Source of the DNA: Symsagittifera roscoffensis
Taxonomy: Eukaryota > Xenacoelomorpha > Acoela > Convolutidae
Assembly (NCBI RefSeq): GCF_963678635.1
Contig: NC_087068.1
Coordinates: 35,165,436-35,229,435 of the forward strand
Length of the DNA stretch: 64,000 bases
Direction: 5' to 3'
Under the pieces are notes generated by a model. That model was given only the letters and a program-made list of their open reading frames with translations. It was not told the DNA's origin and made no database searches. The stretch's first letter is position 1. Each line of letters starts with the position of its first letter. Below, in pieces: positions 10,971 to 24,100 of this stretch. A program made the position numbers and the translations under genes.

Positions 10971-13900
10971 CTCCACTTCGCACCACTTACGATTCAACAT
11001 AAACATTAAAAAACAGATGTCGAAAAAAATTAAAGTTAAAAAAACTGAGTAAACCAAAATTTTCGTAAGTCTAGTTAATAAACAACTAGAGGCCCAGCTA
11101 AAGCTGGAGGTATGCGGTATGCGTGTGATAATGCACGAATTTTCTATACTGATGCAGCACGGAAAATGGGTTTAAAAAATTGGACTTAGTTGTTTCTCTA
11201 CTAAAGTAAGTGAGAAGAGCAAAAAATTTCGAGATAATCAATTTTCCCAAGGAGATAAAAATTCTCATACAAAAATTAAGGAGCCACCGCTCCTGCAGGA
11301 GCCAAGATCGCAACCGGTTCTTCCAGTTGAACTGTTCATCTCAGATTTGATGGTGTAAATTTTAAGAAAATTCAAAAATTTCTAAGAAACGGTCAAAGTT
11401 CTAAGCAATGGTCAAAAAGATTTCCAAAATCCATGATTTTTTCCTGCAAAGGGCAGGTTGGGGCCGCTTAAGCAGAGAAAATTCCCAAAACTGTGTTTTT
11501 CGATTGAACACAACATAAGAAGTGGCACGGTAGTTTTCACTTAAAATCAAAAAATTAGCAAAACACTGTTTAAAAACTTCGACTTGTTTGAAGGCCAAAA
11601 TTTTTTCTTTAAGAAAGTGGGCATAGCCAGTTATAAAAGTAGTTTCAACAACTTAATGTTTTGACTAAAGCTATGATATCAGATTTGGTACGATAAATAG
11701 CGAGAAAATTCTAGAAAAAAATGTCAACTACTCAAATACTTGCTATTTCCGAAAATCATAGATTTTTGCGTGAAAAAATAGCGCAAAGCTGTAACCTGTA
11801 ATTTCGATTGAACCTAAAATCTCAGATTTGGGAGGGTAGTTCTCGAGAAATGTCAAAAAGTTTTAGAAAAAAAACAGTCAAAAATCAACATTTAATTTTT
11901 CCGAGGAACAAAATTTTTGGTGTCAGAAAAATTTCGGAGTAGCCGCAAAAGCAAATGAGCTTCCCACAACCCGTTCTTTGAAATGAACCCAAACTCTCAA
12001 AAATGGCAGGGTAGTTTTCGAGAATATTCAAACTTCGTTCAAAAAAAATTGTGCATAGCCGCTCATGCGGGGAACTTTTCAAAACAGTTCTATTCATTGA
12101 AACCAAAAACGCACATTTGAGATGAATAGTTCTCGAGAAAACCAATAAATATATCAGAAAAACATGGGTCAAACGTTCCCCCAAAGACTTTTTCGAAGGC
12201 TGCAGTCAGGGGAATCAAGCAAAAAGTACAGATTAAGTACAAGAATGAAAAAGTATCTCAAATTTCATCAATTTCTGTGACTGAGTATTTGTAGGGATAT
12301 TTTCGGTTATAACCTTTAAGAAATGAACAAATAAAATTTTACAACCAAATTGGATCGATACTACAAAGCCAAGATAGTAATTTGCGAATGGCCAAAACGA
12401 AGCAGTTCACTTAATTCAGTATCAAACTGGCTCTTGTTTTACTTTTTCGGTATAATAAGAGTCTGTGTCTCATTACACAGAGTCTTATTATACCAAAAAA
12501 AGTAAAAAAAAAAAAAAGTCAATTTGAGGATGAATTAAGTGAACTGCTTCGTTTTGGGCAGTCCCAGATAACTATCTTGTCTTTGTTATATCGATCCAAT
12601 TTTGTTGTAAACCTTTCATTTTTCATTACTCCACTTCGCACCACTTACGATTCAACATAAACATTAAAAAACAGATGTCGAAAAAAATTAAAGTTAAAAA
12701 AAACTGAGTAAACCAAAATTTTCGTAAGTCTAGTTAATAAACAACTAGAGGCCCAGCTAAAGCTGGAGGTATGCGGTATGCGTGTGATAATGCACGAATT
12801 TTCTATACTGATGCAGCACGGAAAATGGGTTTAAAAAATTGGACTTAGTTGTTTCTCTACTAAAGTAAGTGAGAAGAGCAAAAAATTTCGAGATAATCAA
12901 TTTTCCCAAGGAGATAAAAATTCCCATACAAAAATTAAGGAGCCACCGCTCCTGCAGGAGCCAAGATCGCAACCGGTTCTTCCAGTTGAACTGTTCATCT
13001 CAGATTTGATGGTGTAAATTTTAAGAAAATTCAAAAATTTCTAAGAAACGGTCAAAGTTCTAAGCAATGGTCAAAAAGATTTCCAAAATCCAAGATTTTT
13101 TCCTGCAAAGGGCAGGTTGGGGCCGCTTAAGCAGAGAAAATTCCCAAAACTGTGTTTTTCGATTGAACACAACATAAGAAGTGGCACGGTAGTTTTCACT
13201 TAAAATCAAAAAATTAGCAAAACACTGTTTAAAAACTTCGACTTGTTTGAAGGCCAAAATTTTTTCTTTAACAAAGTGGGCATAGCCAGTTATAAAAGTA
13301 GTTTCAACAACTTAATGTTTTGACTAAAGCTATGATATCAGATTTGGTACGATAAATAGCGAGAAAATTCTAGAAAAAAATGTCAACTACTCAAATACTT
13401 GCTATTTCCGAAAATCATAGATTTTTGCGTGAAAAAATAGCGCAAAGCTGTAACCTGTAATTTCGATTGAACCTAAAATCTCAGATTTGGGAGGGTAGTT
13501 CTCGAGAAATGTCAAAAAGTTTTAGAAAAAAAACAGTCAAAAATCAACATTTAATTTTTCCGAGGAACAAAATTTTTGGTGTCAGAAAAATTTCGGAGTA
13601 GCCGCAAAAGCAAATGAGCTTCCCACAACCCGTTCTTTGAAATGAACCCAAACTCTCAAAAATGGCAGGGTAGTTTTCGAGAATATTCAAACTTCGTTCA
13701 AAAAAAATTGTGCATAGCCGCTCATGCGGGGAACTTTTCAAAACAGTTCTATTCATTGAAACCAAAAACGCACATTTGAGATGAATAGTTCTCGAGAAAA
13801 CCAATAAATATATCAGAAAAACATGGGTCAAACGTTCCCCCAAAGACTTTTTCGAAGGCTGCAGTCAGGGGAATCAAGCAAAAAGTACAGATTAAGTACA

Positions 13901-16900
13901 AGAATGAAAAAGTATCTCAAATTTCATCAATTTCTGTGACTGAGTATTTGTAGGGATATTTTCGGTTATAACCTTTAAGAAATGAACAAATAAAATTTTA
14001 CAACCAAATTGGATCGATACTACAAAGCCAAGATAGTAATTTGCGAATGGCCAAAACGAAGCAGTTCACTTAATTCAGTATCAAACTGGCTCTTGTTTTA
14101 CTTTTTCGGTATAATAAGAGTCTGTGTCTCATTACACAGAGTCTTATTATACCAAAAAAAGTAAAAAAAAAAAAAAGTCAATTTGAGGATGAATTAAGTG
14201 AACTGCTTCGTTTTGGGCAGTCCCAGATAACTATCTTGTCTTTGTTATATCGATCCAATTTTGTTGTAAACCTTTCATTTTTCATTACTCCACTTCGCAC
14301 CACTTACGATTCAACATAAACATTAAAAAACAGATGTCGAAAAAAATTAAAGTTAAAAAAAACTGAGTAAACCAAAATTTTCGTAAGTCTAGTTAATAAA
14401 CAACTAGAGGCCCAGCTAAAGCTGGAGGTATGCGGTATGCGTGTGATAATGCACGAATTTTCTATACTGATGCAGCACGGAAAATGGGTTTAAAAAATTG
14501 GACTTAGTTGTTTCTCTACTAAAGTAAGTGAGAAGAGCAAAAAATTTCGAGATAATCAATTTTCCCAAGGAGATAAAAATTCTCATACAAAAATTAAGGA
14601 GCCACCGCTCCTGCAGGAGCCAAGATCGCAACCGGTTCTTCCAGTTGAACTGTTCATCTCAGATTTGATGGTGTAAATTTTAAGAAAATTCAAAAATTTC
14701 TAAGAAACGGTCAAAGTTCTAAGCAATGGTCAAAAAGATTTCCAAAATCCAAGATTTTTTCCTGCAAAGGGCAGGTTGGGGCCGCTTAAGCAGAGAAAAT
14801 TCCCAAAACTGTGTTTTTCGATTGAACACAACATAAGAAGTGGCACGGTAGTTTTCACTTAAAATCAAAAAATTAGCAAAACACTGTTTAAAAACTTCGA
14901 CTTGTTTGAAGGCCAAAATTTTTTCTTTAACAAAGTGGGCATAGCCAGTTATAAAAGTAGTTTCAACAACTTAATGTTTTGACTAAAGCTATGATATCAG
15001 ATTTGGTACGATAAATAGCGAGAAAATTCTAGAAAAAAATGTCAACTACTCAAATACTTGCTATTTCCGAAAATCATAGATTTTTGCGTGAAAAAATAGC
15101 GCAAAGCTGTAACCTGTAATTTCGATTGAACCTAAAATCTCAGATTTGGGAGGGTAGTTCTCGAGAAATGTCAAAAAGTTTTAGAAAAAAAACAGTCAAA
15201 AATCAACATTTAATTTTTCCGAGGAACAAAATTTTTGGTGTCAGAAAAATTTCGGAGTAGCCGCAAAAGCAAATGAGCTTCCCACAACCCGTTCTTTGAA
15301 ATGAACCCAAACTCTCAAAAATGGCAGGGTAGTTTTCGAGAATATTCAAACTTCGTTCAAAAAAAATTGTGCATAGCCGCTCATGCGGGGAACTTTTCAA
15401 AACAGTTCTATTCATTGAAACCAAAAACGCACATTTGAGATGAATAGTTCTCGAGAAAACCAATAAATATATCAGAAAAACATGGGTCAAACGTTCCCCC
15501 AAAGACTTTTTCGAAGGCTGCAGTCAGGGGAATCAAGCAAAAAGTACAGATTAAGTACAAGAATGAAAAAGTATCTCAAATTTCATCAATTTCTGTGACT
15601 GAGTATTTGTAGGGATATTTTCGGTTATAACCTTTAAGAAATGAACAAATAAAATTTTACAACCAAATTGGATCGATACTACAAAGCCAAGATAGTAATT
15701 TGCGAATGGCCAAAACGAAGCAGTTCACTTAATTCAGTATCAAACTGGCTCTTGTTTTACTTTTTCGGTATAATAAGAGTCTGTGTCTCATTACACAGAG
15801 TCTTATTATACCAAAAAAAGTAAAAAAAAAAAAAAGTCAATTTGAGGATGAATTAAGTGAACTGCTTCGTTTTGGGCAGTCCCAGATAACTATCTTGTCT
15901 TTGTTATATCGATCCAATTTTGTTGTAAACCTTTCATTTTTCATTACTCCACTTCGCACCACTTACGATTCAACATAAACATTAAAAAACAGATGTCGAA
16001 AAAAATTAAAGTTAAAAAAAACTGAGTAAACCAAAATTTTCGTAAGTCTAGTTAATAAACAACTAGAGGCCCAGCTAAAGCTGGAGGTATGCGGTATGCG
16101 TGTGATAATGCACGAATTTTCTATACTGATGCAGCACGGAAAATGGGTTTAAAAAATTGGACTTAGTTGTTTCTCTACTAAAGTAAGTGAGAAGAGCAAA
16201 AAATTTCGAGATAATCAATTTTCCCAAGGAGATAAAAATTCTCATACAAAAATTAAGGAGCCACCGCTCCTGCAGGAGCCAAGATCGCAACCGGTTCTTC
16301 CAGTTGAACTGTTCATCTCAGATTTGATGGTGTAAATTTTAAGAAAATTCAAAAATTTCTAAGAAACGGTCAAAGTTCTAAGCAATGGTCAAAAAGATTT
16401 CCAAAATCCAAGATTTTTTCCTGCAAAGGGCAGGTTGGGGCCGCTTAAGCAGAGAAAATTCCCAAAACTGTGTTTTTCGATTGAACACAACATAAGAAGT
16501 GGCACGGTAGTTTTCACTTAAAATCAAAAAATTAGCAAAACACTGTTTAAAAACTTCGACTTGTTTGAAGGCCAAAATTTTTTCTTTAACAAAGTGGGCA
16601 TAGCCAGTTATAAAAGTAGTTTCAACAACTTAATGTTTTGACTAAAGCTATGATATCAGATTTGGTACGATAAATAGCGAGAAAATTCTAGAAAAAAATG
16701 TCAACTACTCAAATACTTGCTATTTCCGAAAATCATAGATTTTTGCGTGAAAAAATAGCGCAAAGCTGTAACCTGTAATTTCGATTGAACCTAAAATCTC
16801 AGATTTGGGAGGGTAGTTCTCGAGAAATGTCAAAAAGTTTTAGAAAAAAAACAGTCAAAAATCAACATTTAATTTTTCCGAGGAACAAAATTTTTGGTGT

Positions 16901-19900
16901 CAGAAAAATTTCGGAGTAGCCGCAAAAGCAAATGAGCTTCCCACAACCCGTTCTTTGAAATGAACCCAAACTCTCAAAAATGGCAGGGTAGTTTTCGAGA
17001 ATATTCAAACTTCGTTCAAAAAAAATTGTGCATAGCCGCTCATGCGGGGAACTTTTCAAAACAGTTCTATTCATTGAAACCAAAAACGCACATTTGAGAT
17101 GAATAGTTCTCGAGAAAACCAATAAATATATCAGAAAAACATGGGTCAAACGTTCCCCCAAAGACTTTTTCGAAGGCTGCAGTCAGGGGAATCAAGCAAA
17201 AAGTACAGATTAAGTACAAGAATGAAAAAGTATCTCAAATTTCATCAATTTCTGTGACTGAGTATTTGTAGGGATATTTTCGGTTATAACCTTTAAGAAA
17301 TGAACAAATAAAATTTTACAACCAAATTGGATCGATACTACAAAGCCAAGATAGTAATTTGCGAATGGCCAAAACGAAGCAGTTCACTTAATTCAGTATC
17401 AAACTGGCTCTTGTTTTACTTTTTCGGTATAATAAGAGTCTGTGTCTCATTACACAGAGTCTTATTATACCAAAAAAAGTAAAAAAAAAAAAAAGTCAAT
17501 TTGAGGATGAATTAAGTGAACTGCTTCGTTTTGGGCAGTCCCAGATAACTATCTTGTCTTTGTTATATCGATCCAATTTTGTTGTAAACCTTTCATTTTT
17601 CATTACTCCACTTCGCACCACTTACGATTCAACATAAACATTAAAAAACAGATGTCGAAAAAAATTAAAGTTAAAAAAAACTGAGTAAACCAAAATTTTC
17701 GTAAGTCTAGTTAATAAACAACTAGAGGCCCAGCTAAAGCTGGAGGTATGCGGTATGCGTGTGATAATGCACGAATTTTCTATACTGATGCAGCACGGAA
17801 AATGGGTTTAAAAAATTGGACTTAGTTGTTTCTCTACTAAAGTAAGTGAGAAGAGCAAAAAATTTCGAGATAATCAATTTTCCCAAGGAGATAAAAATTC
17901 TCATACAAAAATTAAGGAGCCACCGCTCCTGCAGGAGCCAAGATCGCAACCGGTTCTTCCAGTTGAACTGTTCATCTCAGATTTGATGGTGTAAATTTTA
18001 AGAAAATTCAAAAATTTCTAAGAAACGGTCAAAGTTCTAAGCAATGGTCAAAAAGATTTCCAAAATCCAAGATTTTTTCCTGCAAAGGGCAGGTTGGGGC
18101 CGCTTAAGCAGAGAAAATTCCCAAAACTGTGTTTTTCGATTGAACACAACATAAGAAGTGGCACGGTAGTTTTCACTTAAAATCAAAAAATTAGCAAAAC
18201 ACTGTTTAAAAACTTCGACTTGTTTGAAGGCCAAAATTTTTTCTTTAACAAAGTGGGCATAGCCAGTTATAAAAGTAGTTTCAACAACTTAATGTTTTGA
18301 CTAAAGCTATGATATCAGATTTGGTACGATAAATAGCGAGAAAATTCTAGAAAAAAATGTCAACTACTCAAATACTTGCTATTTCCGAAAATCATAGATT
18401 TTTGCGTGAAAAAATAGCGCAAAGCTGTAACCTGTAATTTCGATTGAACCTAAAATCTCAGATTTGGGAGGGTAGTTCTCGAGAAATGTCAAAAAGTTTT
18501 AGAAAAAAAACAGTCAAAAATCAACATTTAATTTTTCCGAGGAACAAAATTTTTGGTGTCAGAAAAATTTCGGAGTAGCCGCAAAAGCAAATGAGCTTCC
18601 CACAACCCGTTCTTTGAAATGAACCCAAACTCTCAAAAATGGCAGGGTAGTTTTCGAGAATATTCAAACTTCGTTCAAAAAAAATTGTGCATAGCCGCTC
18701 ATGCGGGGAACTTTTCAAAACAGTTCTATTCATTGAAACCAAAAACGCACATTTGAGATGAATAGTTCTCGAGAAAACCAATAAATATATCAGAAAAACA
18801 TGGGTCAAACGTTCCCCCAAAGACTTTTTCGAAGGCTGCAGTCAGGGGAATCAAGCAAAAAGTACAGATTAAGTACAAGAATGAAAAAGTATCTCAAATT
18901 TCATCAATTTCTGTGACTGAGTATTTGTAGGGATATTTTCGGTTATAACCTTTAAGAAATGAACAAATAAAATTTTACAACCAAATTGGATCGATACTAC
19001 AAAGCCAAGATAGTAATTTGCGAATGGCCAAAACGAAGCAGTTCACTTAATTCAGTATCAAACTGGCTCTTGTTTTACTTTTTCGGTATAATAAGAGTCT
19101 GTGTCTCATTACACAGAGTCTTATTATACCAAAAAAAGTAAAAAAAAAAAAAGTCAATTTGAGGATGAATTAAGTGAACTGCTTCGTTTTGGGCAGTCCC
19201 AGATAACTATCTTGTCTTTGTTATATCGATCCAATTTTGTTGTAACCTTTCATTTTTCATTACTCCACTTCGCACCACTTACGATTCAACATAAACATTA
19301 AAAAACAGATGTCGAAAAAAATTAAAGTTAAAAAAAACTGAGTAAACCAAAATTTTCGTAAGTCTAGTTAATAAACAACTAGAGGCCCAGCTAAAGCTGG
19401 AGGTATGCGGTATGCGTGTGATAATGCACGAATTTTCTATACTGATGCAGCACGGAAAATGGGTTTAAAAAATTGGACTTAGTTGTTTCTCTACTAAAGT
19501 AAGTGAGAAGAGCAAAAAATTTCGAGATAATCAATTTTCCCAAGGAGATAAAAATTCTCATACAAAAATTAAGGAGCCACCGCTCCTGCAGGAGCCAAGA
19601 TCGCAACCGGTTCTTCCAGTTGAACTGTTCATCTCAGATTTGATGGTGTAAATTTTAAGAAAATTCAAAAATTTCTAAGAAACGGTCAAAGTTCTAAGCA
19701 ATGGTCAAAAAGATTTCCAAAATCCATGATTTTTTCCTGCAAAGGGCAGGTTGGGGCCGCTTAAGCAGAGAAAATTCCGAAAACTGTGTTTTTCGATTGA
19801 ACACAACATAAGAAGTGGCACGGTAGTTTTCACTTAAAATCAAAAAATTAGCAAAACACTGTTTAAAAACTTCGACTTGTTTGAAGGCCAAAATTTTTTC

Positions 19901-20118
19901 TTTAACAAAGTGGGCATAGCCAGTTATAAAAGTAGTTTCAACAACTTAATGTTTTGACTAAAGCTATGATATCAGATTTGGTACGATAAATAGCGAGAAA
20001 ATTCTAGAAAAAAATGTCAACTACTCAAATACTTGCTATTTCCGAAAATCATAGATTTTTGCGTGAAAAAATAGCGCAAAGCTGTAACCTGTAATTTCGA
20101 TTGAACCTAAAATCTCAG

Positions 20119-20442
20119 TGTTAAAAAATTAGGATACCACTCGTGTTGTAAAAGAGTGACTTAAACTAAGAATAGATTAAGACTGTGGATGATTAAGATT
20201 CCTACTAAAATTTGTAGGCTTTTATTTAAGACTAAATAAAAGACGGGGATTCTATCTAAGTTAAGAGAGGTTTAAAAGATTGAATTGGTTGCGATTGATT
20301 TGTTACGTATCATAAAAGATAGTGTCCAATTCAGAGTCTACCAAAAGCCGTTGCGCTTTTGGCAGGTATATAAATTAACAACTTAAAGGTCGATGGTAAG
20401 TTAAGATCAGAGGTTAAATAAACAAACCATAATACTTTTACA
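20119..20442 (-). repeat. 3' LTR of the gypsy-type element
   Basis: On the minus strand it starts TGTAAAAG immediately after the purine tract and ends TTTTTTAACA at the satellite junction, giving the usual TG...CA ends with short inverted termini (TGTAAAA/TTTTAACA). A TATA-like tttatata lies near 20368-20375 and an AATAAA poly(A) signal near 20226-20221, in the order expected for U3-R-U5. There is no second copy in the window to align it with. Confidence 0.75.
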
Positions 20443-21176
20443 TTCCCCGCGAAATTTTATCTATAATCTATCCCTTTCGCCTCACCAGAAGGGAACAAAA
20501 CAAAAATGATTAAGCACTAAGATGAATGAATCAGTAGGCGCATTGTCTAGGACCCCCGAGAGTGGATCTAGATTCGTAAGAACACAGATTTGATAAAGGG
20601 CCCAAGAGGCGTATTATATACTAAGTACAATTACACGGTTATCAGGTCGAAAGGGTGGGTGTACAGTACGGGGAAGACCGGTGATCGGGCCCGACGGGCC
20701 GGACGGCATGTTCAACAAACAAAAACAAAATTCCAAAACAAAGCACCTTAGATCGAATAATATGTATTCGTCGGAAGAAATAACTGTAGACTGGTGACTA
20801 TAGGCAAGCAAGAAACTGAAATAGCACCAGGGTGAATAGAGTCATAGGGTATGCAGGGAGTTATCCTTAGAATAAGCGAAATAACTGGGTAGAGCCAAAA
20901 TGGATAAATCTAATGGTTATCCGGTGGTAGCGCCCCATGGGTTAACAGAACTATAACGAGATTCGGGCTGAATTCTATGGCAAAAGCAAGGGTATAAATG
21001 TTACCAATCATCATTATGGCTTAAAATAACAGCACTGGAGGTTTGTATGACTCTAGGGTCATGGAATGTTAGTAGCATTCAACAATAAACAGGACATACA
21101 GGTGCTAAAAGTTTTACAATGGAGTTTTGGTAGATCAAGAATGTTTTTGATAACATCTGTTTAGGAGTTCCTACGT
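20443..21176 (-). other. Spacer between pol and the 3' LTR
   Basis: About 730 bp after the pol stop. It holds a short open frame (20811-20614, 65 codons) with a GPSGP run, but no signal peptide, membrane span or other env-like feature. The palindrome gggcccgacgggcc at 20687-20700 belongs to the CCCGAYGGG motif set found across the element. The purine tract is at its LTR-proximal end. Confidence 0.6.
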
Positions 21177-24100
21177 CTAATTAGATTCCCGATTTGCTGC
21201 TTTATTTATTGTCCATCTCCTTAACTCCTCCAGCGTCATTGGCCGTCCAAGGAGTTCTATCGCCGAAATGATAGAGGAGGTGTTCAGCCAGTCTGGGTCA
21301 GGTACGATGGGGACAAATGTGGAAGTTGAAATTTCGTAAGATAGGCCCGATGGGTTAAATCGCGTGGAGCAGACATCAGAGCTAAATTTGACCTTCTTGT
21401 CAGGACTCTTTTGATCGTCTGTTTTTAAGGGTTTTGGGTCACTTGGGTACGCATCGTTTTCTTCTCGCAAGTGAACTATAGTAGGCCGTGAAGATGAAGG
21501 TGGTGTTAATGTTGTCAGGTCTACTAGGTCGACATGATGGCTTTCCATTTCTACCGTAGTTGCTTCCAACGTTGAACATACTGAGACTAAACTAGGTGAA
21601 CCGAATTCTAGGGCATCACGATCTTCCTCAGTTAGGTCGACTACACTGGTAAATACTCTCTCGCCTAGCATCTTGGGAGGCTGCCTAGTTCGCATAGGTC
21701 TGGTGTTCTGACGTGTAAAAATTTCTGACAGTTTTTTCGAGGGTGGTGATTTCATTGGAGATGACGCTTTCCTTTTAGCAGTACCGGACAATTTCTGTGT
21801 CTTCGTAGTACGGTCAGAATGTGTTTGTTTGGGTCCCGTCTCCGCCATGGTGGTTTGTTCTCCAGTAGGTTTAGGGAACTCTCCTCCGGGATTCTCTGGA
21901 AGTACCGGCATTTCTTGGATCGCTTCATCGCCCTCCTTACTAGTGTCCAAGAGAATCAACTGTGGGGTCGCTTGAAAGTCTCTTTCATTGTCACCGGAAT
22001 CCAAGTCGATCAAAGGAATCTCATCTAACTCGACCTTCTGGTCGGCGTGGTCTGATGTTTCTAGCTTAGGATCTGTTCTGTCGGACATTAGGTGTTCGTC
22101 TCGTTTCGTAGTTTCGAGTAGTGTTTTCTCCTTGAGGTCTCTTAGTGTAATTAAGTCACTAGCATTATCGTCTGACATCTCTTCATGTGGTTCGATCGTC
22201 ACTCCGGGTTCATTTAGGTAACTTTTAAGAAGTTCGGGTTTGCCCGACGGGCTTGGTTCTTGGTCGCTCTCGAGGCCAATCGGTGTTCTCAGTCTCTTTC
22301 TCTGTTCTTCTTCTTCTCTAAGAAGAGTTTCCCTAGAACTGTTCATGGCCGCGTTTCGTCTCGCAATGTCAAGCTCTTCAAATTTCCACTGAAGATTTCG
22401 TTTCTTTTGGGTAGTTTTTGAGCTTTTAAATCCGATATTTCTTGGAGGTTTTGCAGTTTTCCTCAATCCTTTAGTCGCATAAAATCTAACTAATTGGTCT
22501 CGTTTTCTCGGACTTGGTTTCTTCTGGGTGCACTGTCTTTTAATGGCTAAATCAGATTTACGTATTATTTTACCATTTTTTAGAGTCACAGTGTGATCTG
22601 ATTCCCTTACGATTTCGTCCTTAAGTACTCTATAGTATGGTTCATTTTTCATTCTATCTTGGATTTTTCGATAAACAATGGTCTTACCCGACGGGTTGTT
22701 CAGAATTGAGTCCTTTATGCCCAAGGCATCTCTTTTTTCTGACCGGGAGAGGACTTTTACTGGGGATCCAGCACTTGTTGGTACATATCTCACGGCATTT
22801 GAGATATCCTCCGAGGATGATGAATTTTCATCGACATCTCCATCTTCTATGTCGTCAGGGGCATCCCAGTCATGTCTTCGCTCTCGGCTCATTAGTTTTT
22901 TGCCTTTATCTATACATAACAAAGTTTTATTCCAATCAAGGTTATTCGAAGAGGGTGATTTGACCAAATTATGCCAGATAGTGTTTGGGGATCTACCGAA
23001 ATGTGCTTCGAAAGGAGAGCAGTTAAGCGACTGTTGAGTTACTGTTCTTAAGCATTTTATTATTTTCAGGAGTGCAGATTCTAGTGAAGGTTTTGGACGT
23101 TCTTGTGCCATAACCAGGAGTCGTTCCTTAATGGTCCTGATTAGGCGTTCCACTAATCCCGTAGCTCTATGATCACCCACTGGGCTAAATATCACCTTTA
23201 TGTTGTGATCGTGGCAGAATTCTCTAACTTCCTTGGAGATGAAACCAGATCCTTGATCTGTTCTAATTGTTCTAGGTATCCCGTGTAAAGCAATGTATTT
23301 ACTAAGGAAGTTTATAATAGATTTTGCCGATGTACTGGATGTTATTTGAGCTGATGGGAATTTTGAAAATCTGTCTACACACACCAATATGTATTTTTTT
23401 GTTCCCCATACTAAAGGTAACGGACCAGCGAAATCTAATTCCATTTCTTGGTTTGGTTCTTCGACCATTGGGAGTTCCCCTAGGGTATTGTGTTTTATAA
23501 GAGGTTTCAAATTTTTACCTGCTTTCACGCACTCTATACAATTTTCGCCGTGGACTTGGATTTCACGGTAAATTTTCGGCCACCAGATGTATTGCGTTGC
23601 CAGGCTTTTCATTGCGAACTGGCCGGGGTGGGCTTCGTGTAGTCTGTTCAGCATAGTCGATCTTAGGCATGCTGGGATTACTAAACGGTTGTCCAAATAG
23701 AGGCATCCTCCACTGACATGTAAGTTATTCAAATATGACTTATAATAGTTTCCCAGTTGTAGGATATCCTGTTTTCGGTCTTCCTCGATTGCCTTGATTA
23801 TCTTTTTCAGAATTAGATCTTGTTTCGATAAGAGGGACATAAATTTAGAGTCAAATATTTCCGGCCAAGAGAAAGGGAATAAGTTAACTGTTTTCTTTTT
23901 GCTAGGTGATCTATTCTCGGGTTTGTCCGACGGGTTACTAGTATTTGGTGTTAAAACGTCCGTGTTTTCTTTAGTAGTAAGTTCTTTTTGTTGGTTAAAT
24001 TCAATTTGTTCTGCCATTTCTTTCAGGATTTTAAAATTCGTAAAAAAGTCGTTAGTTTTGCAAGATGAGTCACACAGTTCTGTACGCGAGTGAGAATTTT

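Noticed and set aside
11098-19891. Sets of identical 71-, 65- and 99-codon minus-strand ORFs every 1659 bp
   Set aside because: They are exact products of the tandem repeat, lack any domain, and overlap satellite monomers; their preservation reflects copy identity and not coding selection.
10569-20118. CRISPR-like regular repeats
   Set aside because: Units are 1.66 kb and contiguous without unique spacers, and the genome is a spliced eukaryote.
20614-20811. Env remnant after pol
   Set aside because: No signal peptide, membrane anchor or cleavage motif; only 65 codons with low-complexity GPSGP.
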